Shown here: piece by piece, positions 57,037 through 64,000 of the stretch | Position numbering within the stretch: the stretch's first letter is position 1 | How the letters are laid out: each line of letters begins with the position of its first letter | NCBI RefSeq assembly: GCF_003143555.1 | Contig: NZ_CP029347.1 | Location: 1,736,001 to 1,800,000 of the forward strand | Reading direction: 5' to 3' | DNA length: 64,000 nucleotides | Origin: Saliniradius amylolyticus | GTDB taxonomy: Bacteria > Pseudomonadota > Gammaproteobacteria > Enterobacterales > Alteromonadaceae | Program-made: the position numbers and the translations under genes | Notes under the pieces: generated by a model | What the model was told of the DNA's origin: nothing | Seen by the model: only the letters and a program-made list of their open reading frames with translations | Databases searched by the model: none

Positions 57037-59218
57037 CGGACTCACAGAGGATAAATACCGTTGCCAGCGGTGGCAGATTCAGGTGAACCGAATGGGGTTT
57101 ATGATGCCATCCCTCATCGTCAAAACGAACGGATGTATTGGCGGCATAGCCGCTGCCCCAGTACTCCTCGGCGTCGGTATCCAACACGATTCGATAGCGG
57201 CCATTACCCAGCACCCCCAGGCGGAAGTCGTCATAAGGCACTGGCGTAAAGTTGCTCACCACGTACAGGTGTTGTTTAGCATTACGGGATTTTCGCACGA
57301 AGCTGACCACGCTCTGCTCGGCATTTTGATGATCGATCCACTCGAAGCCCTGAGGCTCGTGATCCCCTTCATGTAGCGCCGGATACTCTCGATACAGATG
57401 GTTAAGGTCCCGATACAATCGCTGAATGCCCTGATGCTTATCAAACTCCAGTAAATGCCATTGTAACTGAGCGTCGTGATTCCACTCGGCTGACTGTCCG
57501 AGTTCGTTGCCCATGAAGTTCAGCTTCTTGCCGGGGTGGCCATACATAAACCCCGCATAACAGCGCTGATTGGCTGCCTGCTGCCATTCATCACCGGGCA
57601 TCTTGCGCAAGATAGATCCCTTACCATGTACAACTTCATCATGAGACAGAGGCAGCACAAAATTCTCATCGAAAGCATACACCATTGAGAAAGTGACCTC
57701 ATTATGGTGGTAGCGACGATAAGCCGGGTCTTTGGCGATATAGTGCAGCGAATCATGCATCCAGCCCATGTTCCACTTAAAGCCAAAGCCCAGGCCACCT
57801 TCAAACACAGGCCGCGATACCTTGGGAAAGGAAGTGGACTCTTCAGCAATAGTCATGGCATAGGGGTACTTGCCATAGACCTCTTCGTTTACCCACTTCA
57901 GGAAACTGATGGCTTCATAGTTCTGATTGCCACCATCCACGTTGGGAATCCATTCGCCCTCCTCCCGGGAGTAATCCAGATACAGCATGGAGGCCACCGC
58001 ATCCACCCTGAGACCATCCACATGGAATTTGTCGAACCAGTACAGAGCGTTGGCTACCAGGAACTGACGAACCGTGTCTTTTCCAAAGTCGTAGATGCAC
58101 GAGTTCCAGTCCGGGTGCCAGCCTTTGCGCGGGTCCTCATATTCGTATACATGCGTGCCATCGAAGCGGGCAAGGCCATGGCCATCCTCTGGGAAGTGAG
58201 CCGGTACCCAGTCAATAATGACGCCGATGCCATTTTGGTGGCACTGGTCCACAAAATATTTAAAGTCATCGGGATTACCAAAACGACTGGTAGGCGCAAA
58301 CAGTCCCACTGGTTGATAACCCCAGGAGCCGTCAAACGGGTACTCGGATACCGGTAGCGTCTCAATGTGGGTATAGCCCATCTCTTTAACGTAGGGGATA
58401 AGCTGGTCCACCAGCTCCCGATAACTCAAATAGCCGTCAGGGTTATCCCCCGGGCGCCGCCATGACCCTAAATGCACCTCATAGATGCTCATGGGCCGGT
58501 GGTATTTATCCTGCCTGGTTTGAGTATTCAGCCAATCCTGATCCTGCCACTGATACTGGCTGTGGTCGTAGACCATAGACGCATGAGAAGGATACTGTTC
58601 AGCGTAAAAACCAACCGGGTCCGCCTTATGGGGCAATGCGTGGCCAAAGCGATCTTTGATTTGATATTTATACTTGGTACCGGGTTCGATGCCCGGCACA
58701 AACAACACCCAGTAACCTAAGTCGGTTTTTTCCATGGGGTGAGCCGAACCGTCCCACCAGTTAAAATCACCAATGATGGACACCGCCGAAGCGTTAGGCG
58801 CATACACCGCGAAACGGGTGCCGCTAATAGGCTCAGGCAAGCCCACATCCAACTGCAGATACTGGGCACCAAGCTGGTTGTAGATGTTTTCCGGTGCGTG
58901 ATCCACATAGTGCACCGCATGATAGGCCTGCTCGGTAAACTGATAAGGGTCGATGCGTTCAAACTGGCCGTCTTCGGTAGTGACCGCCAGCTTGTACAAT
59001 GGCAGTTGCTGCCGATCACCGAAGCCCCCGCTGAATAAGGCCGTATCACCTTCCTGCTGCAACTGTCCTAACGATTGCCCGGTCTCCAGCTCAATGGCTT
59101 CCACGGCTGTGGCGCCCGGTATCCATACCGTGATCCTGGCCCCCATTTCATTACATCTTGGCCCCAGGCCACTGAATGGATGGGCGCATGTCGCCTGCCG
59201 CAATTGCTCTATCTGCAT
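57029..59218 (-). CDS. glgB: 1,4-alpha-glucan branching enzyme
   Basis: Makes alpha-1,6 branches in glycogen. A 729-residue GH13 enzyme: two N-terminal CBM48-like domains (about 10-215; PNASAVSIIGDFNWW in the second), then the barrel with DWVPAHF, nucleophile segment GLRVDAVASMLYLDYSR, AEEST and PLSHDEVVHGK. Follows malQ by 53 bases. The glycogen synthase and ADP-glucose pyrophosphorylase genes are not in this window. Confidence 0.95.
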   Translation of the reverse strand: MQIEQLRQATCAHPFSGLGPRCNEMGARITVWIPGATAVEAIELETGQSLGQLQQEGDTALFSGGFGDRQQLPLYKLAVTTEDGQFERIDPYQFTEQAYHAVHYVDHAPENIYNQLGAQYLQLDVGLPEPISGTRFAVYAPNASAVSIIGDFNWWDGSAHPMEKTDLGYWVLFVPGIEPGTKYKYQIKDRFGHALPHKADPVGFYAEQYPSHASMVYDHSQYQWQDQDWLNTQTRQDKYHRPMSIYEVHLGSWRRPGDNPDGYLSYRELVDQLIPYVKEMGYTHIETLPVSEYPFDGSWGYQPVGLFAPTSRFGNPDDFKYFVDQCHQNGIGVIIDWVPAHFPEDGHGLARFDGTHVYEYEDPRKGWHPDWNSCIYDFGKDTVRQFLVANALYWFDKFHVDGLRVDAVASMLYLDYSREEGEWIPNVDGGNQNYEAISFLKWVNEEVYGKYPYAMTIAEESTSFPKVSRPVFEGGLGFGFKWNMGWMHDSLHYIAKDPAYRRYHHNEVTFSMVYAFDENFVLPLSHDEVVHGKGSILRKMPGDEWQQAANQRCYAGFMYGHPGKKLNFMGNELGQSAEWNHDAQLQWHLLEFDKHQGIQRLYRDLNHLYREYPALHEGDHEPQGFEWIDHQNAEQSVVSFVRKSRNAKQHLYVVSNFTPVPYDDFRLGVLGNGRYRIVLDTDAEEYWGSGYAANTSVRFDDEGWHHKPHSVHLNLPPLATVFILCESDD

Positions 59219-59271
59219 ATTACCACCTTATAAAGCAACAGCCCTGAGCTGACCGGGCTATCTGATTGTTA

Positions 59272-61473
59272 TTATTGCTGGCTGGCCTGTTGACGAGCCT
59301 GAGTCAACGCCTCTGCCAGTTGATTAATGTCAGAATCGGTAAAGATGTCTTCCAGGTTCCGGCTCAGCTTACGCCGCCAGTTGGGATACTCATCGCTGGT
59401 ACCGGGAATATTGACCGGTTTGTCCATCTGCAACCAATCTTCCAGCTGTAAGCTTAGCAGGGCGCTGGAGCCGGTGGCCATATGCTTTTGCATGCCATAG
59501 TTCAACTCCTGACTCATCCCCACATGATCCACATGGTGTCCTACATTATCAGAAATGGAGCCATGACCGTGCAGCGTATCCAGGATTCGTTGCTTATTCT
59601 CATGGCGATCCTGATACAACGACGCCAATACTTCGTCGGAAGGATACATGTTCAGCTGCTTACCTAATTCCAGATCCAGGCAGTGCCAGAAGCCTATGAG
59701 GGTGGGCATGTCATGAGTGGTCAGCGTAGACATGGACTGCTCGGGATAATGGCTGGGCGAGAAGAAACCGCCGTCCTCGGCCTGCTCGAAAAAGAATACC
59801 CGATAGGAGTGAATACCATTATCCTGCAGCTTAGCGCGGATTTCCTCTGGCACCGTGCCAAGATCCTCACCGATCACCAGCGTCTGGTGACGCTGACTTT
59901 CCAGCGCCAAAATACCCAGCAGATCGTCCACCGGATAAGACACATAACCGCCCTGTTTGGCACTATCGCCCTTAGCAACCCACCACAGGCGCAGTAGCGC
60001 CATCACATGGTCGATGCGCAGGGCACCACAGGAGGCCATATTGGAGGAGAACAGATCGATAATGGGTTGATACTGCTGATTATACAGCTGTACCGGGTCC
60101 ATTGGCGGAAGGCCCCAGTTTTGTCCTAAAGGCCCCAAGATATCTGGCGGCGCGCCAACGCTGGCATCCACCGCGTAGAGCGCTTTATTACCCCAAATTT
60201 CCGCACTTCCCTCGCTCACACCCACGGCCAGATCGCGATAAATCCCGATGGCCATATCGTGATGTTCAGCAGTCTCGTGGGCCTGTTGCAGCTGCAGTGC
60301 CGCCTGCCATTGCAGGAACAGGTAAAACTGGATCCGGTCCTGATTCGCCTTACGGAATTTTTGCACCGCCGGCTGATGATATTCTTTATACTCTTTGGGA
60401 AAAACCGGCCAGCCCCAGAAGTCCTTGCCTTCAGCCTTAAGTTTCTCTTGCAGGGCATCGAAGGTCGCCAGCATATCCAGGCTCTCCCCCCCCTCATCCA
60501 CAAAGGCTTTAAAGGCACGGTTTTGCTTGCTACGGCCTTTGAGGAACTGACTGGCATAATAAGCATAAAGCCGGTTTAACACCTCCAGCTTCAGACTTAC
60601 AACCGCTTCATAGTCCACATATTCCACCGAGCGGGCGTGTTCCAGACGCTGCTGAAAATCCGCAGACTTCACTAATTGCTGCACTTCATCGCTGTCATAA
60701 CCTTCAATAGCAGCCGGATCGATATACACAAAGTTCAGCCAGCGACGGGACGAGGGCCCATAAGGACTACAGGAGTCGGGGTTAGCCGGATACAAGGCAT
60801 GAATGGGATTCAAACCGATAAAATGCGCGCCACGCTGGGCCGATTCGGCGATCAGTTTCTTCAGATCGGTAAAATCGCCGATGCCCCAGTTACGTTCACT
60901 GCGCAAGCAATAAAGCTGCACGCTCAAGCCCCAGACTTTCTGACCCTGCTCAATCTCAGGCTGCTTAAAGCACTGCCTGGGCGCGATAATCAGTCGCATG
61001 GAAGCAATCTCATCACCGTCTTCGGCTTTGAGCTTCAATTCGTGGTAGCCCAATCCAGGCTCCGCGTCTAACTCAAGAATATATTCCTGAAACTCTACCT
61101 CATCAATATGAGTGGCGTTGATTAACTCCCCATCGGCAGGCACAAAGGTCTGGGTCATTGTGCTACCCTGCTCTGTTGTCAACGCCAGCGTAAAATCATC
61201 GTTCACCAGCTCGATAGGCAAGCGCAACGCCACCATCAATGACTCACCGGACCGATTAACCTGAACCGGGTCCAAAGGTCGCATCCAGTTTTGCCGGCTT
61301 TCCTGCTCTACCTTCTGCTGTAAGGCAGTTTCATCATCCACCGGGTAACCCATGGCCTTTAACAATTTGGCCTTGGTTTCATCGGTCACCTCGGCCGGTT
61401 CACCCCAGGCATCAATAAAGCCGGATTCAATACCGCGTAATTCACTCAGCTTTTCGACAAATGGCGCTGTCAT
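59272..61473 (-). CDS. malQ: 4-alpha-glucanotransferase (amylomaltase)
   Basis: Transfers glucan segments between maltodextrins. A 733-residue GH77 enzyme: an N-terminal beta domain (about 1-165), then the catalytic barrel with LNPIHALYP, CGALRIDHVMALLRLWW (nucleophile Asp), VIGEDLGTVPEEIRA and TTHDMPTLIGFW. First gene of malQ-glgB-glgX and divergent from gapA, with which it shares a 219-base upstream region containing HexR-like half-sites. Confidence 0.94.
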   Translation of the reverse strand: MTAPFVEKLSELRGIESGFIDAWGEPAEVTDETKAKLLKAMGYPVDDETALQQKVEQESRQNWMRPLDPVQVNRSGESLMVALRLPIELVNDDFTLALTTEQGSTMTQTFVPADGELINATHIDEVEFQEYILELDAEPGLGYHELKLKAEDGDEIASMRLIIAPRQCFKQPEIEQGQKVWGLSVQLYCLRSERNWGIGDFTDLKKLIAESAQRGAHFIGLNPIHALYPANPDSCSPYGPSSRRWLNFVYIDPAAIEGYDSDEVQQLVKSADFQQRLEHARSVEYVDYEAVVSLKLEVLNRLYAYYASQFLKGRSKQNRAFKAFVDEGGESLDMLATFDALQEKLKAEGKDFWGWPVFPKEYKEYHQPAVQKFRKANQDRIQFYLFLQWQAALQLQQAHETAEHHDMAIGIYRDLAVGVSEGSAEIWGNKALYAVDASVGAPPDILGPLGQNWGLPPMDPVQLYNQQYQPIIDLFSSNMASCGALRIDHVMALLRLWWVAKGDSAKQGGYVSYPVDDLLGILALESQRHQTLVIGEDLGTVPEEIRAKLQDNGIHSYRVFFFEQAEDGGFFSPSHYPEQSMSTLTTHDMPTLIGFWHCLDLELGKQLNMYPSDEVLASLYQDRHENKQRILDTLHGHGSISDNVGHHVDHVGMSQELNYGMQKHMATGSSALLSLQLEDWLQMDKPVNIPGTSDEYPNWRRKLSRNLEDIFTDSDINQLAEALTQARQQASQQ

Positions 61474-61603
61474 TGATTCATCCTTTGTGCGTTGTCTGCG
61501 AACACCTTTGGGAAGGTTCAGCTATGTTTAATTAAGGCCGTAACATAGTAGATACCAAAGCCAAATGCACGGCTTTATCCATTGCAAACGTATGCAACAA
61601 AAA

Positions 61604-61618
61604 TGTAATTTAACAACA
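61604..61618. promoter_or_regulatory. Degenerate HexR-like site in the malQ-gapA intergenic region
   Basis: TGTAATTTAACAACA: a perfect left half of the HexR palindrome and 4 of 6 positions in the right half. It lies 90 bases before the gapA start used here. gapA is a known HexR target in relatives. Confidence 0.4.
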
Positions 61619-61666
61619 AAACTTGTCGACTAATTTGTCTTTAAGCGCGGTTTGATCCATAATTTT

Positions 61667-61681
61667 TGTAATTTATTTTCA
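61667..61681. promoter_or_regulatory. Second degenerate HexR-like site upstream of gapA
   Basis: TGTAATTTATTTTCA: perfect left half and 4 of 6 in the right half, 27 bases before the gapA ATG, so binding would overlap the translation initiation or early transcript region. Confidence 0.35.
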
Positions 61682-61707
61682 TTTAACCAAGAATGAGGAC
61701 TTTTATC

Positions 61708-62715
61708 ATGGCGATTAACGTAGCTATCAACGGTTTTGGACGTATCGGCCGTAACGTCCTGCGTGCTCTTTATGAAGCAGAAAAACACTATGACTTGAAG
61801 ATTGTGGCCATCAATGACCTGGGCGATGCAGCCATCAATGCTCACCTGACCAAGTACGATACTGCCCATGGTACCTTCAATGCTAAGGTGGACCACGACG
61901 ATGAAGCCATCTATGTCAACGACGATAAAATCCTGACTTTTTCCGAGCGCAACCCCGCCGACCTGCCCTGGGGCAAGCTGAACATCGATGTGGTCTTTGA
62001 GTGTACCGGTTTATTCACCAAGAAAGCCGACGCCGAGAAGCACATCAAGGCTGGTGCTAAGAAAGTCATTATCTCGGCGCCTGGCAAGGAAGTGGATGCC
62101 ACCGTGGTCTACGGTGTGAATCATGAGGTACTGACCAAGGACATGACCGTCATCTCCAACGCCTCATGTACCACCAACTGCCTGTCCCCCATCGCTAAAC
62201 CTTTGAATGACAAGCTGGGCATCGACAAAGGCCTGATGACCACCATCCATGCCTACACCAACGACCAGCGCCTGAGCGATGTGTATCACACCGATGTGCG
62301 GCGTGCCCGTGCCGCCGCTCACTCAATGATTCCGGCCAGCACCGGCGCAGCTAAAGCGGTAGGACTGGTGATCCCCGAACTGGCTGGTAAGTTTGATGGT
62401 ATGGCCGTGCGAGTGCCTACGCTGAACGTATCTTTGGTAGACTTAAGCTTTATCGCCAGTCGCGATACCAGCGTAGACGAAGTCAACCAGATTATCGAAG
62501 AAGCGGCCAATCAGTCCCCCATGAGCGAAGTGCTGCAAATTAATGATCAGCCTCTGGTATCCGTGGACTTTAACCATAACCCGGCCTCATCGGTGTTTGA
62601 CAAGACTCAAACCAAGGTTCAGGGCAATCTGGTAAAAGTGATGTCCTGGTATGATAACGAATGGGGCTTTAGCAATCGTATGCTGGACAATGCCCAGTAC
62701 TGGCTTAGTCTATAA
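61708..62715 (+). CDS. gapA: Glyceraldehyde-3-phosphate dehydrogenase, type I
   Basis: Canonical NAD-dependent GAPDH. 335 residues: coenzyme loop [10 protein letters not shown] at 7-16, catalytic C154 in [12 protein letters not shown], and the phosphate-site regions HAYTNDQRL and RVPTLNVS. The start is the ATG with GAGGA eight bases upstream; an ATG five codons earlier overlaps that site. Followed by the aldose-1-epimerase gene, as in E. coli, but with a terminator between. Confidence 0.96.
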   Translation: MAINVAINGFGRIGRNVLRALYEAEKHYDLKIVAINDLGDAAINAHLTKYDTAHGTFNAKVDHDDEAIYVNDDKILTFSERNPADLPWGKLNIDVVFECTGLFTKKADAEKHIKAGAKKVIISAPGKEVDATVVYGVNHEVLTKDMTVISNASCTTNCLSPIAKPLNDKLGIDKGLMTTIHAYTNDQRLSDVYHTDVRRARAAAHSMIPASTGAAKAVGLVIPELAGKFDGMAVRVPTLNVSLVDLSFIASRDTSVDEVNQIIEEAANQSPMSEVLQINDQPLVSVDFNHNPASSVFDKTQTKVQGNLVKVMSWYDNEWGFSNRMLDNAQYWLSL

Positions 62716-62744
62716 GCAGCACAGGCCAGACAGTGCGTAATTAT

Positions 62745-62770
62745 AAAGGCGGTGCGATACCGCCTTTTTT
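62745..62770 (+). terminator. Rho-independent terminator of gapA
   Basis: Stem AAAGGCGGT / ACCGCCTTT with a 5-base loop and a total of six T. It lies 30 bases past the gapA stop and ahead of the epimerase gene. Confidence 0.85.
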
Positions 62771-62809
62771 GTCTGTCGCGAACGATTGATTTAGGCAAAA
62801 GGAAACGTC

Positions 62810-63658
62810 ATGTCATTAGAACACAGCCAAGATGTGCATTTGGAGTCCTCGGACACCGGCGTTGATATTCTTAAAATTGAAAACGCCCATGCCATAGCCC
62901 GAATGAGCCTGTTCGGTGGTCATGTGCTGGGTTTTATGCCCAAACACGACGAACAAGAACGGCTGTGGCTCAGCGATAAGGCCGTGCTGGATGGAAGTAA
63001 AGCCATCCGTGGTGGCATTCCCATTTGCTGGCCCTGGTTTGGCGATCATCCTAGTCAGCCTGAACTGCCAGCCCACGGCTATGTACGCAATCAAAACTGG
63101 CAGCTTTTGAGCATCGACGAAGCCGATGAGCAAACCACCTTGCGGCTGGCCCCACATACCACCTTAAACGAAGGGTTTGACGGTCAGGCTGAGCTGGAAC
63201 TGGAGGTAAGAGTGGGTCGGTCACTCACAGTAACCCTGACCACCACTAATATTGGCGATAATCCCTTGTCTTATGGCGCGGCTTTGCATAGCTACCTGGC
63301 GGCAGAAGATGTGACTCAGTGTGTGATTGAGGGACTCAGCGGCGACTATAAGGACAAGTTGGACAGTGGTCGGATTAAGCCAACTCCCCATCCTTACCGG
63401 ATTAGTGGTGAGATGGACCGGGTGCATCTGACAATGCCTGAACGCGTCCGCCTCCAAAGTCCTGCTCACCCTATGCAGTTGCTGCAATCGGGCCACGACA
63501 GCATTGTTGTCTGGAACCCCTGGTCCAATAAAAGTCAGCAAATGAGCGACATGCCGGATAACGGCTATCAATGCTTTGTGTGTATCGAAGCGGCTGTCAC
63601 TCAGGGCTATACATTGGCCCCCAAACAGAGTCATCAGCTACAGCAACAGATAACATAA
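62810..63658 (+). CDS. yeaD: D-hexose-6-phosphate mutarotase (YeaD-like)
   Basis: A 282-residue aldose-1-epimerase-fold protein that equilibrates the anomers of glucose-6-phosphate and similar sugars. Family features: GGHVLGFMP, the RGGIPICWPWFG segment, HGYVRNQNW with its catalytic-type His, LHSYLAAED, and VVWNPWSNKSQQMSDM toward the end, where the YeaD group has its acid/base Glu (VCIEAA). Conserved neighbour of gapA in gammaproteobacteria. Confidence 0.9.
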   Translation: MSLEHSQDVHLESSDTGVDILKIENAHAIARMSLFGGHVLGFMPKHDEQERLWLSDKAVLDGSKAIRGGIPICWPWFGDHPSQPELPAHGYVRNQNWQLLSIDEADEQTTLRLAPHTTLNEGFDGQAELELEVRVGRSLTVTLTTTNIGDNPLSYGAALHSYLAAEDVTQCVIEGLSGDYKDKLDSGRIKPTPHPYRISGEMDRVHLTMPERVRLQSPAHPMQLLQSGHDSIVVWNPWSNKSQQMSDMPDNGYQCFVCIEAAVTQGYTLAPKQSHQLQQQIT

Positions 63659-63683
63659 AGCCTGTACGGACTGATATAACAAA

Positions 63684-63699
63684 GCCCGCGTCAGCGGGC
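63684..63699 (-). terminator. Weak hairpin terminator of the aminotransferase gene
   Basis: Stem GCCCGC / GCGGGC with a 4-base loop. On the minus strand it is followed by TTTGTT, 33 bases past the stop. Confidence 0.5.
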
Positions 63700-63731
63700 C
63701 GTTACGTCAACGATCTTCTTAGACAGAGCGT

Positions 63732-64000
63732 TTAGTAGTTATATTTACACTCACTAAACAGCCGCTGGGCAGCCAGCCAGACCGAACCGACCTTGCCATT
63801 GCCTACCGGCTTACCGTCCAGTTCAACCACCGGGGCAATCTCCTTACTGGAGCTGGTAAGCCAGATTTCATCGGCATTTTTTACTTCATCCATGTCGATC
63901 GTGCGCTCTTCTACAGGTAAAGAACCGTCCTGACGCAAAACATCCAACAAAATATGACGGGTAATCCCCGGCAGAATCTGATGATCTAGAGGAGGAGTCG
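63732..64000 (-). CDS. dat: Class IV aminotransferase, probable D-amino acid aminotransferase, C-terminal part
   Basis: The gene runs off the right edge; 89 codons are inside the window. The frame reads ILPGITRHILLDVLR, then TSSSKEIAPVVELDGKPVGNGKVGSVWLA when read through, which is the C-terminal half of PLP class IV aminotransferases such as D-alanine transaminase. The PLP lysine lies outside the window, so the subtype is tentative. Branched-chain aminotransferase or aminodeoxychorismate lyase are less likely. Confidence 0.78.
   Translation of the reverse strand, partial: TPPLDHQILPGITRHILLDVLRQDGSLPVEERTIDMDEVKNADEIWLTSSSKEIAPVVELDGKPVGNGKVGSVWLAAQRLFSECKYNY

Overview
The window looks like chromosomal DNA of a marine, Alteromonadaceae-like gammaproteobacterium. 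This is inferred from gene content and order: seqA-pgm next to ybfF / DUF2788 gene / fldA, a HexR-centred Entner-Doudoroff cluster, pqiABC, rluB, and gapA followed by an aldose-1-epimerase gene. No rRNA, tRNA or CRISPR array was seen. Most genes are densely packed and of fairly even, moderate G+C. One stretch, about 21.2-23.4 kb, is clearly A+T-rich.

Layout. 0-4.4 kb: a hybrid sensor kinase, possibly cut by the window edge, and a partner response regulator. 4.4-6.8 kb: a small HNH protein, a cation diffusion facilitator and a patatin-like protein. 7.1-12.9 kb: an ACT-domain protein and an orphan PTS IIA-like protein, yffB-dapE and a DUF2897-type gene, a HIT protein, a ybjQ gene broken by a MITE-like insertion, a periplasmic-binding-like protein and astE. 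13-14.3 kb: a GGDEF/EAL protein. 14.4-21.1 kb: glgP, pgm-seqA, ybfF, a DUF2788 gene and fldA. 21.2-24.9 kb: an accessory island placed between fldA and fur, which are neighbours in many relatives. It holds a frameshifted small membrane-protein gene, an Mrr-like/AIPR protein (candidate phage defence), about 1.3 kb of non-coding DNA with nested inverted repeats, and a small membrane protein. 24.9-27.5 kb: a chemotaxis receptor and fur. 27.6-36 kb: zwf-pgl-edd-glk-eda, divergent hexR, then pykA. 36-48 kb: pqiABC, an EamA transporter, rluB, a GNAT-nitrilase fusion, a zinc-ribbon protein with yeaC, an AGCS symporter, an M14 carboxypeptidase and a TlpA-like protein. 47.3-51 kb: a cysteine hydrolase and an unusual 984-residue protein joining a transglutaminase-like domain to an M20 amidohydrolase. 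51-64 kb: a long-form GAPDH, msrB, gnd, malQ-glgB-glgX, gapA, the epimerase gene and the end of a class IV aminotransferase gene.

How it fits together. Much of the window is one sugar-metabolism neighbourhood. Glycogen and maltodextrin are handled by GlgP, GlgX, GlgB and MalQ. Glucose phosphates are interconverted by Pgm, Glk and the epimerase. Breakdown runs through Zwf, Pgl, Edd and Eda or Gnd, then through GAPDH and PykA. Palindromes matching the HexR operator stand before zwf/hexR, pykA and glgP, and two weaker versions precede gapA, so HexR probably links glycogen use to the Entner-Doudoroff route.

The items most worth a second look are the branched inverted-repeat region at 23.66-24.51 kb beside the AIPR gene, the transglutaminase-like/M20 fusion with its coupled cysteine hydrolase, and two 265-267 bp repeat elements that share a core but have different ends, one of which disrupts ybjQ.
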